Source of the DNA: Leucothrix mucor DSM 2157
GTDB lineage: Bacteria > Pseudomonadota > Gammaproteobacteria > Thiotrichales > Thiotrichaceae
Length of the DNA stretch: 64,000 nucleotides
Direction: 5' to 3'
Assembly: GCF_000419525.1 (NCBI RefSeq)
Contig: NZ_ATTE01000001.1
Location: forward strand, 1,860,001-1,924,000
This document shows positions 51,290 to 61,063 of the stretch, in pieces. Position 1 is the first letter of the stretch; each line of letters opens with the position of its first letter. Under the pieces are notes generated by a model, which did not search any database, had not been told where the DNA came from, and saw only the letters and a list, made by a program, of their open reading frames with translations. The position numbers were made by a program, and so were the translations under genes.

Positions 51290-51306
51290 CGGCCGGGGTA
51301 AACACA

Positions 51307-52461
51307 ATGGATCGTAGAGAGTTTTTACAATATTCCAGCTTAATTTCTGCAGCAGGCATCATGCCGGAAATGGCTTTTGCACAACGTCCTGCACGACAAA
51401 GAATCGTGGTATTCGTTGAGCTTAAAGGGGGTAACGATGGGTTTAATACCTTAGTACCGTATACCGACCCAGCATACCGGGAGCAACGTCCAACCATTCG
51501 CTTGGATGAGCGCAAGGTACTCAAGCTGGAAAAAGAGATGGGCTTACACCCTCACTTAAAAGATTTAATGCCATATTGGAATCGTGGTCAGATGGCGTGG
51601 ATACAGGGTGTCGGTTACCCCTCTCCAGTCCTGTCACACTTCCGCTCAATGGATATCTGGGACACTGGCTCCAATGCCAATCAAATCCTGGAAGACGGCT
51701 GGTTATCACAAATACTACCACGTTATAAAGATGGACTGCACGGCATTTGCGTGAGCCCCGATGGCTCTAGCTTAGGCCCATTAGGCAGCAGCAAGCTCAA
51801 CAGTGTGAGCATGCAAAGCCCGCGGATGTTTGTGAATCAGTCTAGTCAAATAGAAGATATAATCCCCGTAAATTCCACCGCAGCACTGGCGCATTTAACC
51901 AGAACACAGCACCAGCTGTATGACGTTGGTTATCAGTTACGCAGCAAGATGATGCGTAACTTGCGTCAAAAACCCAATCGCCGAGCTAAAGGTGTACTTG
52001 GACATAGCTTGGAGTCAGTTGCCCAGATGATTATCGCGGGCATCGACTCTCCGGTTTATAAAGTTACCCAAGATGGCTTTGATACACACTCCGGACAGGT
52101 TGGTCGTCATAACAATGTGATGCATCATGTCGGCAAAGGCTTAGCGGCGTTTGCTAACACCATGAAAGCCAAAGGCTTGTGGGATGATGTATTAGTCGTA
52201 ACCTATTCCGAATTTGGCCGTCGTATCGGCGAGAATCGTGGTGGTGGTACCGATCACGGCACCGCCTCCTCTCAGCTAATTATGGGTGGACGCGTACGTG
52301 GCGGCTTATATGGCCGACACCCTGACCTTGGAAAGCTGGATGCCAATGGGAACGTTGCGCACACGACTGACTTCCGACAGGTTTACGCAACAATTTGTCA
52401 ACGCTGGTGGCAGCAAAATCACCACCCTTGGCAGGGCCATAAAACGATCCCATTCGTTTAA
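51307..52461 (+). CDS. DUF1501 family Tat-exported protein
   Basis: A 384-residue protein with a twin-arginine signal (MDRREFLQYSSLISAAG, cleavage near AFA at 25) and the family core VVFVELKGGNDGFNTLVPYTD. FGRRIGENRGGGTDHGTASS lies near the end and resembles alkaline-phosphatase-superfamily metal sites (sulfatase-like). It is 17 nt after the DUF1800 gene. Tat export implies folding with a cofactor before translocation. Substrate unknown. Confidence 0.88.
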   Translation: MDRREFLQYSSLISAAGIMPEMAFAQRPARQRIVVFVELKGGNDGFNTLVPYTDPAYREQRPTIRLDERKVLKLEKEMGLHPHLKDLMPYWNRGQMAWIQGVGYPSPVLSHFRSMDIWDTGSNANQILEDGWLSQILPRYKDGLHGICVSPDGSSLGPLGSSKLNSVSMQSPRMFVNQSSQIEDIIPVNSTAALAHLTRTQHQLYDVGYQLRSKMMRNLRQKPNRRAKGVLGHSLESVAQMIIAGIDSPVYKVTQDGFDTHSGQVGRHNNVMHHVGKGLAAFANTMKAKGLWDDVLVVTYSEFGRRIGENRGGGTDHGTASSQLIMGGRVRGGLYGRHPDLGKLDANGNVAHTTDFRQVYATICQRWWQQNHHPWQGHKTIPFV

Positions 52462-52475
52462 ACCCAACGCTCAAC

Positions 52476-52504
52476 AAAGTGCCGCTGCTTGCGGCACTTT
52501 TTTT
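52476..52504 (+). terminator. terminator after the DUF1501 gene
   Basis: AAAGTGCCGC/GCGGCACTTT, perfect 10-bp stem, 5-nt loop, T7. It rules out a dapC start at 52489, which would lie inside the stem. Confidence 0.93.
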
Positions 52505-52560
52505 GGGTAAATCAGCAGACAGATACGGTATACTTTTCTTTTTATCAACTGCCTACTGCT

Positions 52561-53757
52561 ATGAACTCAGATCTTCAACGGCTTCAGCCATACCCCTTTG
52601 AAAAAATCGCCCTACTCAAGCAGCAGGTTCAGCCGAATCCAGCGCTAACACCACTGTCTTTATCGATTGGTGAGCCTAAACACCCAACGCCAGAAATTAT
52701 CTTGAACGGTGTTCGTGACCATGCGGATAAGCTAGCTGTTTACCCAAGTACTAAAGGTGTTCCTGAATTACGCCAGGCAATCGCTGACTGGCTCGTTAAG
52801 CGCTTTAAGCTGCCTACCAATGGAGTAAACCCAGAAACTCAGGTGCTACCGGTCAATGGCACCCGTGAGGCTTTATTTGCCTTCACCCAATGCATTGTTG
52901 AGCGCAAACCCAATGCTAAAGTGCTAATGCCTAACCCCTTCTATCAGATCTATGAAGGCGCGACCTTATTAGCCGGCGCAGAGCCTGTTTACCTGCCCTG
53001 CCTTGAGGAAAACAACTTTCTGCCAGATTTAGATGCGATTAGTGAACAGACTTGGCAAGACTGCCAGATCTTTTTCCTTTGCACCCCTGGCAACCCAACT
53101 GGCGCCCTAACTCCAGCTAGTGAAATCAAAAAGCTGCTAGAACTAGCTGAAAAATATGATTTTATCATTGCCTCAGACGAGTGCTACTCTGAAATTTATC
53201 TGGATGAAGCCAATCCACCAACTGGCTTATTAGAAGTTGCCGCCAGCGTGGGTAATACCGATTATAAGCGCTGCGTTGTCTTCCACAGCTTATCAAAGCG
53301 TTCCAATGCTCCCGGCTTACGCTCAGGCTTTGTGGCTGGCGATGCAGAGATCCTAAAAGCATTTTTGCTGTACCGCACTTACCATGGCTGCGCGATGCCA
53401 CTGACGGCTCAGCTAACGAGTGTGGTGGCTTGGCAAGATGAAAGTCATGTATTGGAAAATCGTAATTTGTACCGCGATAAATTTGATGCCGTACTCAAGA
53501 TTTTATCGCCGGTAATGGATATTCCGACGCCGCAAGCCAGTTTTTACCTGTGGGCGAAAACACCGATTGATGACGTCACTTTTACCCGTGATATTTATGA
53601 GCAGCAGCATTTGAATGTGGTTCCCGGCAGCTACCTATCACGAGAAGTGAATGGCGTTAACCCAGGCCAAAACCGCATTCGACTGGCATTGGTTGCTACG
53701 CCTGCGGAATGTATTGAGGCAGCTCAACGTATTAGGCAATTTATTGAAGCACTCTGA
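52561..53757 (+). CDS. dapC: succinyldiaminopimelate transaminase
   Basis: PLP aminotransferase of the lysine/diaminopimelate pathway. I start at MNSDLQRLQPYPF (52561), the conserved N-terminus of this family, giving 398 residues. The frame continues upstream to 52489 but crosses a terminator. Motifs: SLSIGEPKHPTP, YPSTKGVPELRQAI, NPFYQIYEGA, CTPGNPTGA, DECYSEIY, and the active-site SLSKRSNAPGLRSGF. Confidence 0.9.
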   Translation: MNSDLQRLQPYPFEKIALLKQQVQPNPALTPLSLSIGEPKHPTPEIILNGVRDHADKLAVYPSTKGVPELRQAIADWLVKRFKLPTNGVNPETQVLPVNGTREALFAFTQCIVERKPNAKVLMPNPFYQIYEGATLLAGAEPVYLPCLEENNFLPDLDAISEQTWQDCQIFFLCTPGNPTGALTPASEIKKLLELAEKYDFIIASDECYSEIYLDEANPPTGLLEVAASVGNTDYKRCVVFHSLSKRSNAPGLRSGFVAGDAEILKAFLLYRTYHGCAMPLTAQLTSVVAWQDESHVLENRNLYRDKFDAVLKILSPVMDIPTPQASFYLWAKTPIDDVTFTRDIYEQQHLNVVPGSYLSREVNGVNPGQNRIRLALVATPAECIEAAQRIRQFIEAL

Positions 53758-53885
53758 TTATTACTAGTGTTGCGCGGCGCACAAGCCAGCGACCTCTGCC
53801 ACACCACCTTATGAAATTTAATATTTCCTAAAGTAAAGTAAGTCTCTAAACGGCCGCAAAGCACTTAAGACAATAACCAACAAGC

Positions 53886-53927
53886 AAAAAAAAAGGGATA
53901 ATTCAGCACTATGAATTATCCCTTTTT
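53886..53927. terminator. bidirectional terminator between dapC and tex
   Basis: AAAAAGGGATAATTC pairs perfectly with GAATTATCCCTTTTT, 15 bp, 8-nt loop, flanked by a run of nine As on one side and five Ts on the other. Confidence 0.93.
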
Positions 53928-53954
53928 GGTTTCTAGCGTTGCCAAACCAGCAAA

Positions 53955-56300
53955 TTATTTATTATTCTTTGCCTTAGCGAAAGCGTCCGCAAACGCATTA
54001 TTAATCGGCGCAGATTCCTTCACTATTTTCGGCTTAGCAGGCTGACGGCTTTTGCCACGATTATCAGGCTTTTGCCCACCACGATTGGCAGCAGGTTTAC
54101 CGCCTTCCGGCTTTTCCATCGGATCATCAAGGCGCATGGTTAACGCAATTCGCTTACGTGCCTCATCCACTTCCATGACTTTAACCTTAACGATTTGCCC
54201 AGCATTAACCACCTGATGCGGATCTTTAACAAAAGTATCGGACAACGCTGAAATATGCACCAAACCATCCTGATGCACGCCAATATCCACGAAAGCACCA
54301 AAGTGCGTTACGTTGCTTACCGTGCCTTCCAGAACCATTCCCAGCTTAAGGTCTGATAACTTCTCAACACCCTCTTTAAAGGTCGCCGCCTTAAACTCAG
54401 GGCGCGGATCACGACCCGGTTTATCCAGCTCGGCAATAATGTCATTCACCGTCGGTAAACCAAAACGCTCATCAATATAACGCTCAGGTTGAATGGATTT
54501 CAGTTGTGCGGTGTTGCCAATCAACTGACGAATATCCGTATTAGTATCTTTCAGCATGCGCTCAACCACACTATAAGACTCCGGATGCACTGCCGAGGAA
54601 TCCAACGGGTTATCAGAGTTGCGAATGCGGATAAAACCAGCGGCCTGCTCAAAGGATTTCTCACCCAAGCGTGGTACTTTCATGAGCTGTTTACGATTCG
54701 TGAATACGCCATGCTCATCACGGTAATTCACAATATTCTGCGCAATGGTCTGATTCAAACCAGCAACCCGACTTAACAACGCCGCTGATGCGGTATTCGC
54801 CTCGACACCAACAAGGTTTACACAATCCTCAACCACTGAGTCCAGATTGCGAGCCAATTGCGCCTGATTAACATCATGCTGATACTGACCCACACCGATC
54901 GACTTAGGATCGATTTTAACTAACTCTGCCAGTGGGTCCTGTAAACGACGAGCAATGGAGATTGCTCCCCGAATCGTCACATCCAGCTCAGGGAATTCTT
55001 TGGAAGCCAACTCAGACGCCGAATAAACCGATGCACCCGCCTCACTAACAATAATCTTTTGCAAACCGAGCTCAGGATGCTTCTTCATCAGATCAGCACA
55101 CAAGCGATCTGTTTCTCTGGACGCGGTACCATTTCCAATCGCCACTAAATGCACATCATGCTTAGCCGCCATTTTCGCTAGCTCTGCAATCGATGCATCC
55201 CACTGATTACGCGGCTGGTGCGGAAAAATTGCGGTAGAGTCCAGATACTTTCCAGTATGATCGACCACAGCCACTTTCACACCGGTACGCAAACCAGGAT
55301 CTAATCCCATAGTTGCTTTCTGGCCAGCCGGAGCCGCCAATAACAAGTCTTTCAAGTTCTTCCCGAATACTTGAATGGCTTCTTCTTCGGCTTTTTGACG
55401 AAGCTCAGTCAGTAGCTCAGTTTCAAGCTTCATTTGTAGTTTAATTTTCCAAGTCCAACGCACGACTTCAGATAACCAGCTATCCGCCTTACGTCCTTGC
55501 TGACTAATATCAAAGCGCTTTGCAATGCGATATTCGCAAGGGTGCATATCTGAGCCATCTTCCGGTGCATCAACTTTTAACTGCAGAAAGCCTTCATTAC
55601 GTCCGCGCAGCATGGCTAAAATACGGTGCGATGGTACTTTGCTTAAATTATCCGTGTTATCAAAATAATCCGTAAACTTGGCGGCTTCCTGCTCTTTACC
55701 CGTAACCACCACCGACTTTAGTTCGCCGCGTTGGCCCATGAAGTCACGTAACTCACCGACCAGATTTGGCTCTTCAGCAAAGCGTTCCATCAATACATAT
55801 TTGGCACCTTCCAGCACGCCTTTTTCATCTTCAAAAGCCTGCTTATAGTCGGCACCGGTATTAAAGTATTTGGCTGCTTCCTGCACCGGGTCTAAGCTAG
55901 GGTTCGCCAGCAAGATATCCGCTAATGGCTCAATGCCCGCTTCAATGGCAATCTGCCCTTTGGTACGGCGCTTTTGCTTATACGGCAGGTATAAATCTTC
56001 CAGACGGGTTTTACTATCAGCCCCCATGATCTCTTGCTTTAGCGTAGGAGAAAGCTTGCCCTGCTCATCAATCAGCTTAAGAATGCTATCGCGACGGGAG
56101 TCCAGCTCTCTCAAGTAAGTCAGGCGTTCTTGTAATGCCCGCATCTGACTGTCATCCAAGCCACCGGTAACCTCTTTGCGGTAACGGGAAATAAAGGGTA
56201 CGGTAGCGCCCTCATCCAGCAAAGTAACCGCCGCAGTAACCTGCTGGCTTCGGACATTCAGTTCATTAGCAATACGATCCGCTATAGCAATCATCGGCAT
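53955..56300 (-). CDS. tex: RNA-binding transcription accessory protein Tex
   Basis: A 781-residue nucleic-acid-binding protein of the Tex/Spt6 family. It has an N-terminal helical domain with [20 protein letters not shown] near 34-53, a YqgF-like RNase H domain ([17 protein letters not shown] near 330-346), and helix-hairpin-helix repeats ([20 protein letters not shown]). The C-terminal S1 domain ([19 protein letters not shown]) is at about 655-725, with a basic tail. Divergent from the DUF599 gene. Confidence 0.95.
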   Translation of the reverse strand: MPMIAIADRIANELNVRSQQVTAAVTLLDEGATVPFISRYRKEVTGGLDDSQMRALQERLTYLRELDSRRDSILKLIDEQGKLSPTLKQEIMGADSKTRLEDLYLPYKQKRRTKGQIAIEAGIEPLADILLANPSLDPVQEAAKYFNTGADYKQAFEDEKGVLEGAKYVLMERFAEEPNLVGELRDFMGQRGELKSVVVTGKEQEAAKFTDYFDNTDNLSKVPSHRILAMLRGRNEGFLQLKVDAPEDGSDMHPCEYRIAKRFDISQQGRKADSWLSEVVRWTWKIKLQMKLETELLTELRQKAEEEAIQVFGKNLKDLLLAAPAGQKATMGLDPGLRTGVKVAVVDHTGKYLDSTAIFPHQPRNQWDASIAELAKMAAKHDVHLVAIGNGTASRETDRLCADLMKKHPELGLQKIIVSEAGASVYSASELASKEFPELDVTIRGAISIARRLQDPLAELVKIDPKSIGVGQYQHDVNQAQLARNLDSVVEDCVNLVGVEANTASAALLSRVAGLNQTIAQNIVNYRDEHGVFTNRKQLMKVPRLGEKSFEQAAGFIRIRNSDNPLDSSAVHPESYSVVERMLKDTNTDIRQLIGNTAQLKSIQPERYIDERFGLPTVNDIIAELDKPGRDPRPEFKAATFKEGVEKLSDLKLGMVLEGTVSNVTHFGAFVDIGVHQDGLVHISALSDTFVKDPHQVVNAGQIVKVKVMEVDEARKRIALTMRLDDPMEKPEGGKPAANRGGQKPDNRGKSRQPAKPKIVKESAPINNAFADAFAKAKNNK

Positions 56301-56363
56301 TATCTGTGATTATTTTAAAGCATCGCATTATGATGAATTCTCCGCGACGATTAAAGGCCTTTT

Positions 56364-57062
56364 ATGCAAGCTCTGGAAAACCTCCCCTTATCAGTATTAG
56401 ATTGGGTCGCCTTAGTATGGTTTTTATTCTGCTGGCTAGGCTATAGCCGCTACGCCAACACCCACGAAAAATCACTGATGACCGTCATGGCCAGATGGCG
56501 GGACCGCTGGGCAATGGCAATGCTAAAACGCGATAACCGCATTATGGACTCACAAGTCATTATGGGATTATCTGCCGTGGTGACGTTCTTTTGCTCGACC
56601 TCTCTATTTATTACAGCCGGCTTGTTTGCAGCCATCGCGGCATCAGAAGAAATCGTCGCCCTGCTCAATCAGCTGTCGTTTGTTATCAAAACCGAAGTCA
56701 GTGTGGTCGAGCTGAAATTAGCTTTGATGATCGTAATCTTTATCTACGCGTTTTTTAAATTCGCTTGGTCGATGATGCAGCACTCCTACAGTGCCGTTAT
56801 TCTGGCATCAGTCAGCAATGATGAGGCCGAGAAAAGTGAGCAGGATGAAGCCGTTGCCAAACTGATGAGCCGCCTAAGCACACTCGGCGCTCAGCACTTT
56901 AATGATGGAGTACGCTCTTATTACTATGCACTGTCAGTGATTAGCTGGTTTATTCATCCATTAGTTTTTATCTTGGTTATTAGCTGGGTGATTCTGGTGC
57001 TGTATCGGCGGGACTTTTACTCAAAGATGGTTAAGCACTTACGTAAAACAATTGGTGAATAA
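56364..57062 (+). CDS. DUF599 family membrane protein
   Basis: A 232-residue protein with about four transmembrane helices: WVALVWFLFCWLGYSRY near 15-31, VTFFCSTSLFITAGLFAAIA near 73-92, LALMIVIFIYAFFKFAW near 120-136, and FIHPLVFILVISWVILVLY near 196-214. The KSLMTVMARWRDRWAMAML segment is typical of the family. Function unknown. Confidence 0.85.
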   Translation: MQALENLPLSVLDWVALVWFLFCWLGYSRYANTHEKSLMTVMARWRDRWAMAMLKRDNRIMDSQVIMGLSAVVTFFCSTSLFITAGLFAAIAASEEIVALLNQLSFVIKTEVSVVELKLALMIVIFIYAFFKFAWSMMQHSYSAVILASVSNDEAEKSEQDEAVAKLMSRLSTLGAQHFNDGVRSYYYALSVISWFIHPLVFILVISWVILVLYRRDFYSKMVKHLRKTIGE

Positions 57063-57071
57063 CTACTGCTA

Positions 57072-57106
57072 GCTGCCAACCGTCATTGCTACGGGTATTT
57101 GGCAGC
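57072..57106. terminator. possible terminator between DUF599 and flotillin genes
   Basis: GCTGCCAA pairs with TTGGCAGC, with inner CCGT/ACGG. No T tract follows on either strand, so it may act as a factor-dependent end or RNA stabiliser. Confidence 0.35.
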
Positions 57107-57133
57107 CAAGCTACTTAAATTGTGTTACCTGAA

Positions 57134-58783
57134 TTAGTCGTTGCTAGATGACTTCCCTGCAGATTTCGGCTTTGGCTCTGGAGCACTATCGTCAGGCGCT
57201 TCATGGTCAGCTGACTCGCCAAAACGATACAAGCCGGTCATATCAGCATCTGGTGGGATTTCATCATTTCCAAGTTCCTGACCACCATTATGCTTCTTGG
57301 GATTCATTTCACGTTGCAGGCTTTTAGTCAGGTCTTTAATACCGGTACCAGTGAGGCCGATTTCGTTCAACAGCGACTCAACCATTGGCGCTTGAGCACG
57401 ATAACGCAAAGCACTATCCACCACCTGATCAGCTAAACTACCACCGCCACCATTGCCACCACCAGACCCCGGTGGTAAAGCACCACCCGCACCGCCTCCA
57501 CGACTGACAACATTCGAGAAGCCATCAACCTGCATAATCTTAATGCCTTCGATATTCTCCAGTGGTCGTACACTTTCGCGAATAATTTCAGGCAGCTGCG
57601 AAACAATCTTAGTTTTAACCTGCATCGCAATCTGCTTATCAGAGAGCTGATTGGCCGCCAAGTTAAGTGCTGTCTTACCCTGAGCTTCCACTTCAAAACG
57701 CACTTTCGCAGCACCGGCTTCACGCACTTCCGCATCCGCATGCGCAATGGCAAAGATGCGTTGACGGTCCGCTTCTTTCTCAGCACTAATCACTTCTACC
57801 AAGCGGTTCCGATCGGCCTGTGCTTTCTCTTGAGCTGTGGTGATTTCTTCTTTCTTAGTCGCAGCCTTGGCTTTAACTTCATCCGTTTCAATCCATGCCT
57901 CAGCGATGGAGCGCTCTGCCTCAGCTTTTGCCCGACTTTCCTTACGGCGCGCTTCCTGCAACTCAATAGAGGTTTGAATTCTGGCTTCTTCGATCTGCCG
58001 ATCAACAATGATCTTCGCTTCTTCAATCGCTTTTTGCTGTTGTTGGTCCGCAAAAGCTTCCTGCTTTTCAATGTCAAGCTGCTTGTTATGCGCCTCTAAA
58101 TCGCCTTGCTTAATGGCGATCAGCTTGTTGTTTTCAACTTCATTCTGACGCTTTAAGTTATCTGCAATTTGCTGCTTGATATACGTCAGACCCTGTACAT
58201 CAAAGGCATTGTCCGTATTGAAGAATTTGAGATCAGTCTGATTTAACTGTGTCAGTGCCACCGACTCCAGCATCAAACCCATTTTAGCCAAATCCGTCTT
58301 AACACCTTCTTCGACGTTGCGACCAAACTCACTGCGCTTATCGTGCATGTCCTGCATATCCATCACGGATGCAGCGCGGCGCAAGGCATCAACGCAACGA
58401 CCTTCAACCTGCTCTTTCAATTGATCGGGATACAAAGTTCGCTGACCCAAGGCCTGAGCCGCTCTGGCAATGGATTCGTGATTCGGTTCGACACGCAGAA
58501 AGAATTCAGAGTTAACATTAATTCGGGTACGGTCCTTGGTAATCAGGGACTGCTCATCACCCCGTGAAATGATGATTTTCAGGGTACTCATGTTCACATT
58601 GATCTTGTCATGCAGAACGGGGAATACGAAACCTCCATTATCGGAGAATACTTTTTCACCACCCAAGCCGGTACGAACAAAGGCCAATTCTTTAGTGGAT
58701 CGCTTAAAAAACATGACAAACGCAACGGTAGCGACTGCCACCACAATAACCAGCAAAATCCCAATCGTTAATAGCATGCTCAA
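57134..58783 (-). CDS. flotillin family protein (SPFH domain)
   Basis: A 549-residue membrane-scaffold protein. The N-terminal helix (about 4-26) anchors it. The SPFH domain covers about 35-210, and an Ala/Glu/Lys/Gln-rich coiled coil of flotillin repeats about 210-360. A striking Gly-rich linker (SRGGGAGGALPPGSGGGNGG) sits near 425-445, then an acidic C-terminal tail. Bacterial flotillins organise membrane microdomains. The NfeD partner usually beside them is absent here. Confidence 0.88.
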   Translation of the reverse strand: MSMLLTIGILLVIVVAVATVAFVMFFKRSTKELAFVRTGLGGEKVFSDNGGFVFPVLHDKINVNMSTLKIIISRGDEQSLITKDRTRINVNSEFFLRVEPNHESIARAAQALGQRTLYPDQLKEQVEGRCVDALRRAASVMDMQDMHDKRSEFGRNVEEGVKTDLAKMGLMLESVALTQLNQTDLKFFNTDNAFDVQGLTYIKQQIADNLKRQNEVENNKLIAIKQGDLEAHNKQLDIEKQEAFADQQQQKAIEEAKIIVDRQIEEARIQTSIELQEARRKESRAKAEAERSIAEAWIETDEVKAKAATKKEEITTAQEKAQADRNRLVEVISAEKEADRQRIFAIAHADAEVREAGAAKVRFEVEAQGKTALNLAANQLSDKQIAMQVKTKIVSQLPEIIRESVRPLENIEGIKIMQVDGFSNVVSRGGGAGGALPPGSGGGNGGGGSLADQVVDSALRYRAQAPMVESLLNEIGLTGTGIKDLTKSLQREMNPKKHNGGQELGNDEIPPDADMTGLYRFGESADHEAPDDSAPEPKPKSAGKSSSND

Positions 58784-58896
58784 ATTATTCCCTGCCCAAA
58801 ATATCCTTCAGAATACTGCCAGCCATCGCTTGTCGCTCAATGATTAAGTCTTGACTATCAGTTATTTAAGCAGTTTAGCATAGTCATTAGATTAAA

Positions 58897-60219
58897 CTAG
58901 CTGGATTTTTTGCGGGCAATCTTATCTTTTTCGCGAAGCGCTTTTAACTTGTCGCCGATCTTGATTTCAAGGCCACGGGCAACCGGCTGATAGTAGACGC
59001 GATCTTGCAAGGCATCGGGTAAATAGGTTTCACCCGCAGCATAGGCATCGTCTTCATTGTGCGCATAACGATAACCCTCATTAAAGCCCATTTGCTTCAT
59101 CAAACGTGTGGGCGCATTACGTAAATGCATGGGGACTTCGAGGCTGCCAGATTTAGCCGCATCATCTTTCGCATGATTGTAAGCCATGTAAGCGGCATTA
59201 CTTTTAGGTGCAACTGCAAGATAAAGTACCGCCTGAGCCAATGCCAACTCTCCTTCAGGACTCCCTAAGCGATCAAATGTCTGCCAGGCATCCAATGCCA
59301 GCGATAGAGCACGCGGATCGGCATTACCGACCTCTTCGCTCGCCATACGCACAATGCGGCGTGCAACATAATGAGGATCACAACCACCATCCAACATGCG
59401 GCAAAACCAATACAAAGCCCCATCAGGATTACTACCACGCACCGACTTGTGCAGAGCCGAGATCTGTTCGTAAAAGACATCACCCTTATTATCAAAGCGG
59501 TTATGCCGCTCAGTGGCTAATTCAGCAATGACGGATTCTGAAATAATAACGCCATCATCGTCGGGATTCGGCTCGGCTAAATCGACCGCAATTTCTAACC
59601 AGTTAAGCGCCCTTCTGGCATCACCATCTGCGGCAACTGAAATATTATCAACCACCTTTTCAGGCACTTGCAGGCCTAACTTACCAAAGCCAACCACTTC
59701 ATCGTTAATGGCACGGCTTAAAACCTGACGGATATCGTCCGGCGTTAGCGCCCGCAGCACATAGGTACGCAAGCGTGATAACAAGGCATTATTTAATTCA
59801 AAAGACGGGTTTTCAGTGGTCGCACCAATGAAAATAAAGGTGCCATTCTCAATATGCGGCAAGAAAGCATCTTGCTGAGACTTATTAAAGCGATGGACTT
59901 CATCAACAAATAACACGGAAGCCCGCTGAGTATCCGCATAATGTTGTCGGGCTTTATCAACCGCCAAACGAATATCTTTAACGCCAGACAATACGGCAGA
60001 GAGTGTTTGAAAGGCCGCACCACTGTAGTTTGCAATCAGACGAGCCAGTGTTGTTTTGCCGGTGCCCGGTGGCCCCCAAAACAACATGGAGTGCAAATGA
60101 TCCTGATCAATCGCCGCTCGCAAAGGTTTGCCAGCCGCTAATAAATGAGACTGGCCGGCATAGTCTTCTAGCCGTTCAGGCCGCATGCGATCGGCCAGAG
60201 GCTGGAACGCATTACTCAT
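58897..60219 (-). CDS. rarA: replication-associated recombination protein A
   Basis: AAA+ ATPase acting at stalled forks and ssDNA gaps. The 440-residue protein has RMRPERLEDYAGQSHLL at 11-27, Walker A GPPGTGKT at 49-56, and Walker B FVDEVHRFNKSQQD. Sensor-1 is in FIGATTENPSFELN, and MgsA-type C-terminal segments follow. Its start overlaps the rnt stop by 4 nt. In E. coli rarA sits next to lolA; here it has moved. Confidence 0.96.
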   Translation of the reverse strand: MSNAFQPLADRMRPERLEDYAGQSHLLAAGKPLRAAIDQDHLHSMLFWGPPGTGKTTLARLIANYSGAAFQTLSAVLSGVKDIRLAVDKARQHYADTQRASVLFVDEVHRFNKSQQDAFLPHIENGTFIFIGATTENPSFELNNALLSRLRTYVLRALTPDDIRQVLSRAINDEVVGFGKLGLQVPEKVVDNISVAADGDARRALNWLEIAVDLAEPNPDDDGVIISESVIAELATERHNRFDNKGDVFYEQISALHKSVRGSNPDGALYWFCRMLDGGCDPHYVARRIVRMASEEVGNADPRALSLALDAWQTFDRLGSPEGELALAQAVLYLAVAPKSNAAYMAYNHAKDDAAKSGSLEVPMHLRNAPTRLMKQMGFNEGYRYAHNEDDAYAAGETYLPDALQDRVYYQPVARGLEIKIGDKLKALREKDKIARKKSS

Positions 60220-60854
60220 TCTTCTAAGCTAGGTACGTATTGACGCCATTTATTCATTACATGGCAAAATAAGTCGGCCGTTTTTTCAGCATCATACATG
60301 GCAGAATGCGCCTGTGTACCATCCCAATCAAAGCCTGCTTTTTTCACTGAACGCGCTAAAACCGTTTGCTCAAAAGCCATGGCTGCTAAAGTCACGGTAT
60401 CAAAGGTGCTAAATGGGTGAAACGGGTTGCGCTTTTGCTTAAGACGTTCTACTGTTGCATTAAGAAAGTTCAGGTCAAATGCTGCATTATGTCCCACTAG
60501 TACCGCACGGTTACACTCATTTAACTTGATTTCTTCGCGGGTAGCTTTGAACATCTGATTAATAGCAATACTTTCATCAACGGCTATTTGTTGACGGAAG
60601 GGCTGAAACGGATCAATACCGTTTACCTCCAGAGATTTGGGGTCCATATTAGCCCCCTCAAACGGTTCTATGTGCCAGTTCAGCGTTTTCCAACGGTAAA
60701 GGTCGCCATTAGCGTCTCGACGGATAAATACCGCCGCCATTTCTAATAGCGCATCTGTTTTGTGGTTAAAACCTCCGGTTTCAAGGTCAATCACTACCGG
60801 CAAAAAGCCTCTGAAACGCCCTGCGAGAGGGTAAATTTGGGATTCTTCAGTCAT
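60216..60854 (-). CDS. rnt: ribonuclease T
   Basis: DEDDh 3'-5' exonuclease trimming tRNA 3' ends and stable RNAs. The 212-residue protein has VVIDLETGGF with Asp23 and Glu25, LVGHNAAFDLNFL with the second Asp, and AHSAMYDAEKTADLF with the His/Asp pair. It is translationally coupled to rarA. Confidence 0.95.
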   Translation of the reverse strand: MTEESQIYPLAGRFRGFLPVVIDLETGGFNHKTDALLEMAAVFIRRDANGDLYRWKTLNWHIEPFEGANMDPKSLEVNGIDPFQPFRQQIAVDESIAINQMFKATREEIKLNECNRAVLVGHNAAFDLNFLNATVERLKQKRNPFHPFSTFDTVTLAAMAFEQTVLARSVKKAGFDWDGTQAHSAMYDAEKTADLFCHVMNKWRQYVPSLEE

Positions 60855-61020
60855 ACTATCAAGCTTACAGTAATGCTAAATAAAATAACACAGGATTCAT
60901 TTTCTCTGGGTTAATTTAACAATTGTTAAAACGGCCTTGAATTTATTCTTCCCTCGTAAGTTACTGTTTTTAAAATTGATATTTTTTAAGATTTTTTTTC
61001 TAGGATAAATTAAAAATCAC

Positions 61021-61029
61021 TGCTATGCT
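61021..61029 (+). promoter_or_regulatory. candidate extended -10 promoter of aceE
   Basis: TGCTATGCT (TG plus TATGCT) lies about 35 nt before the aceE ATG. There is no good -35. The upstream 170 nt is very T-rich. I see no PdhR-type ATTGGTATGACCAAT box. Confidence 0.3.
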
Positions 61030-61063
61030 AGATTCGCAACCTAACATGAGGAGAGACCTTATT

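Noticed and set aside
52489-52560. Longer dapC start
   Set aside because: It lies inside the DUF1501 terminator stem and adds residues not found in the family.
61025-61063. Longer aceE start
   Set aside because: The shorter start has AGGAG upstream and gives the exact E. coli length of 887.
60855-61063. PdhR operator before aceE
   Set aside because: No match to the ATTGGTATGACCAAT-type palindrome. The T-rich tract looks like plain AT-rich promoter DNA.
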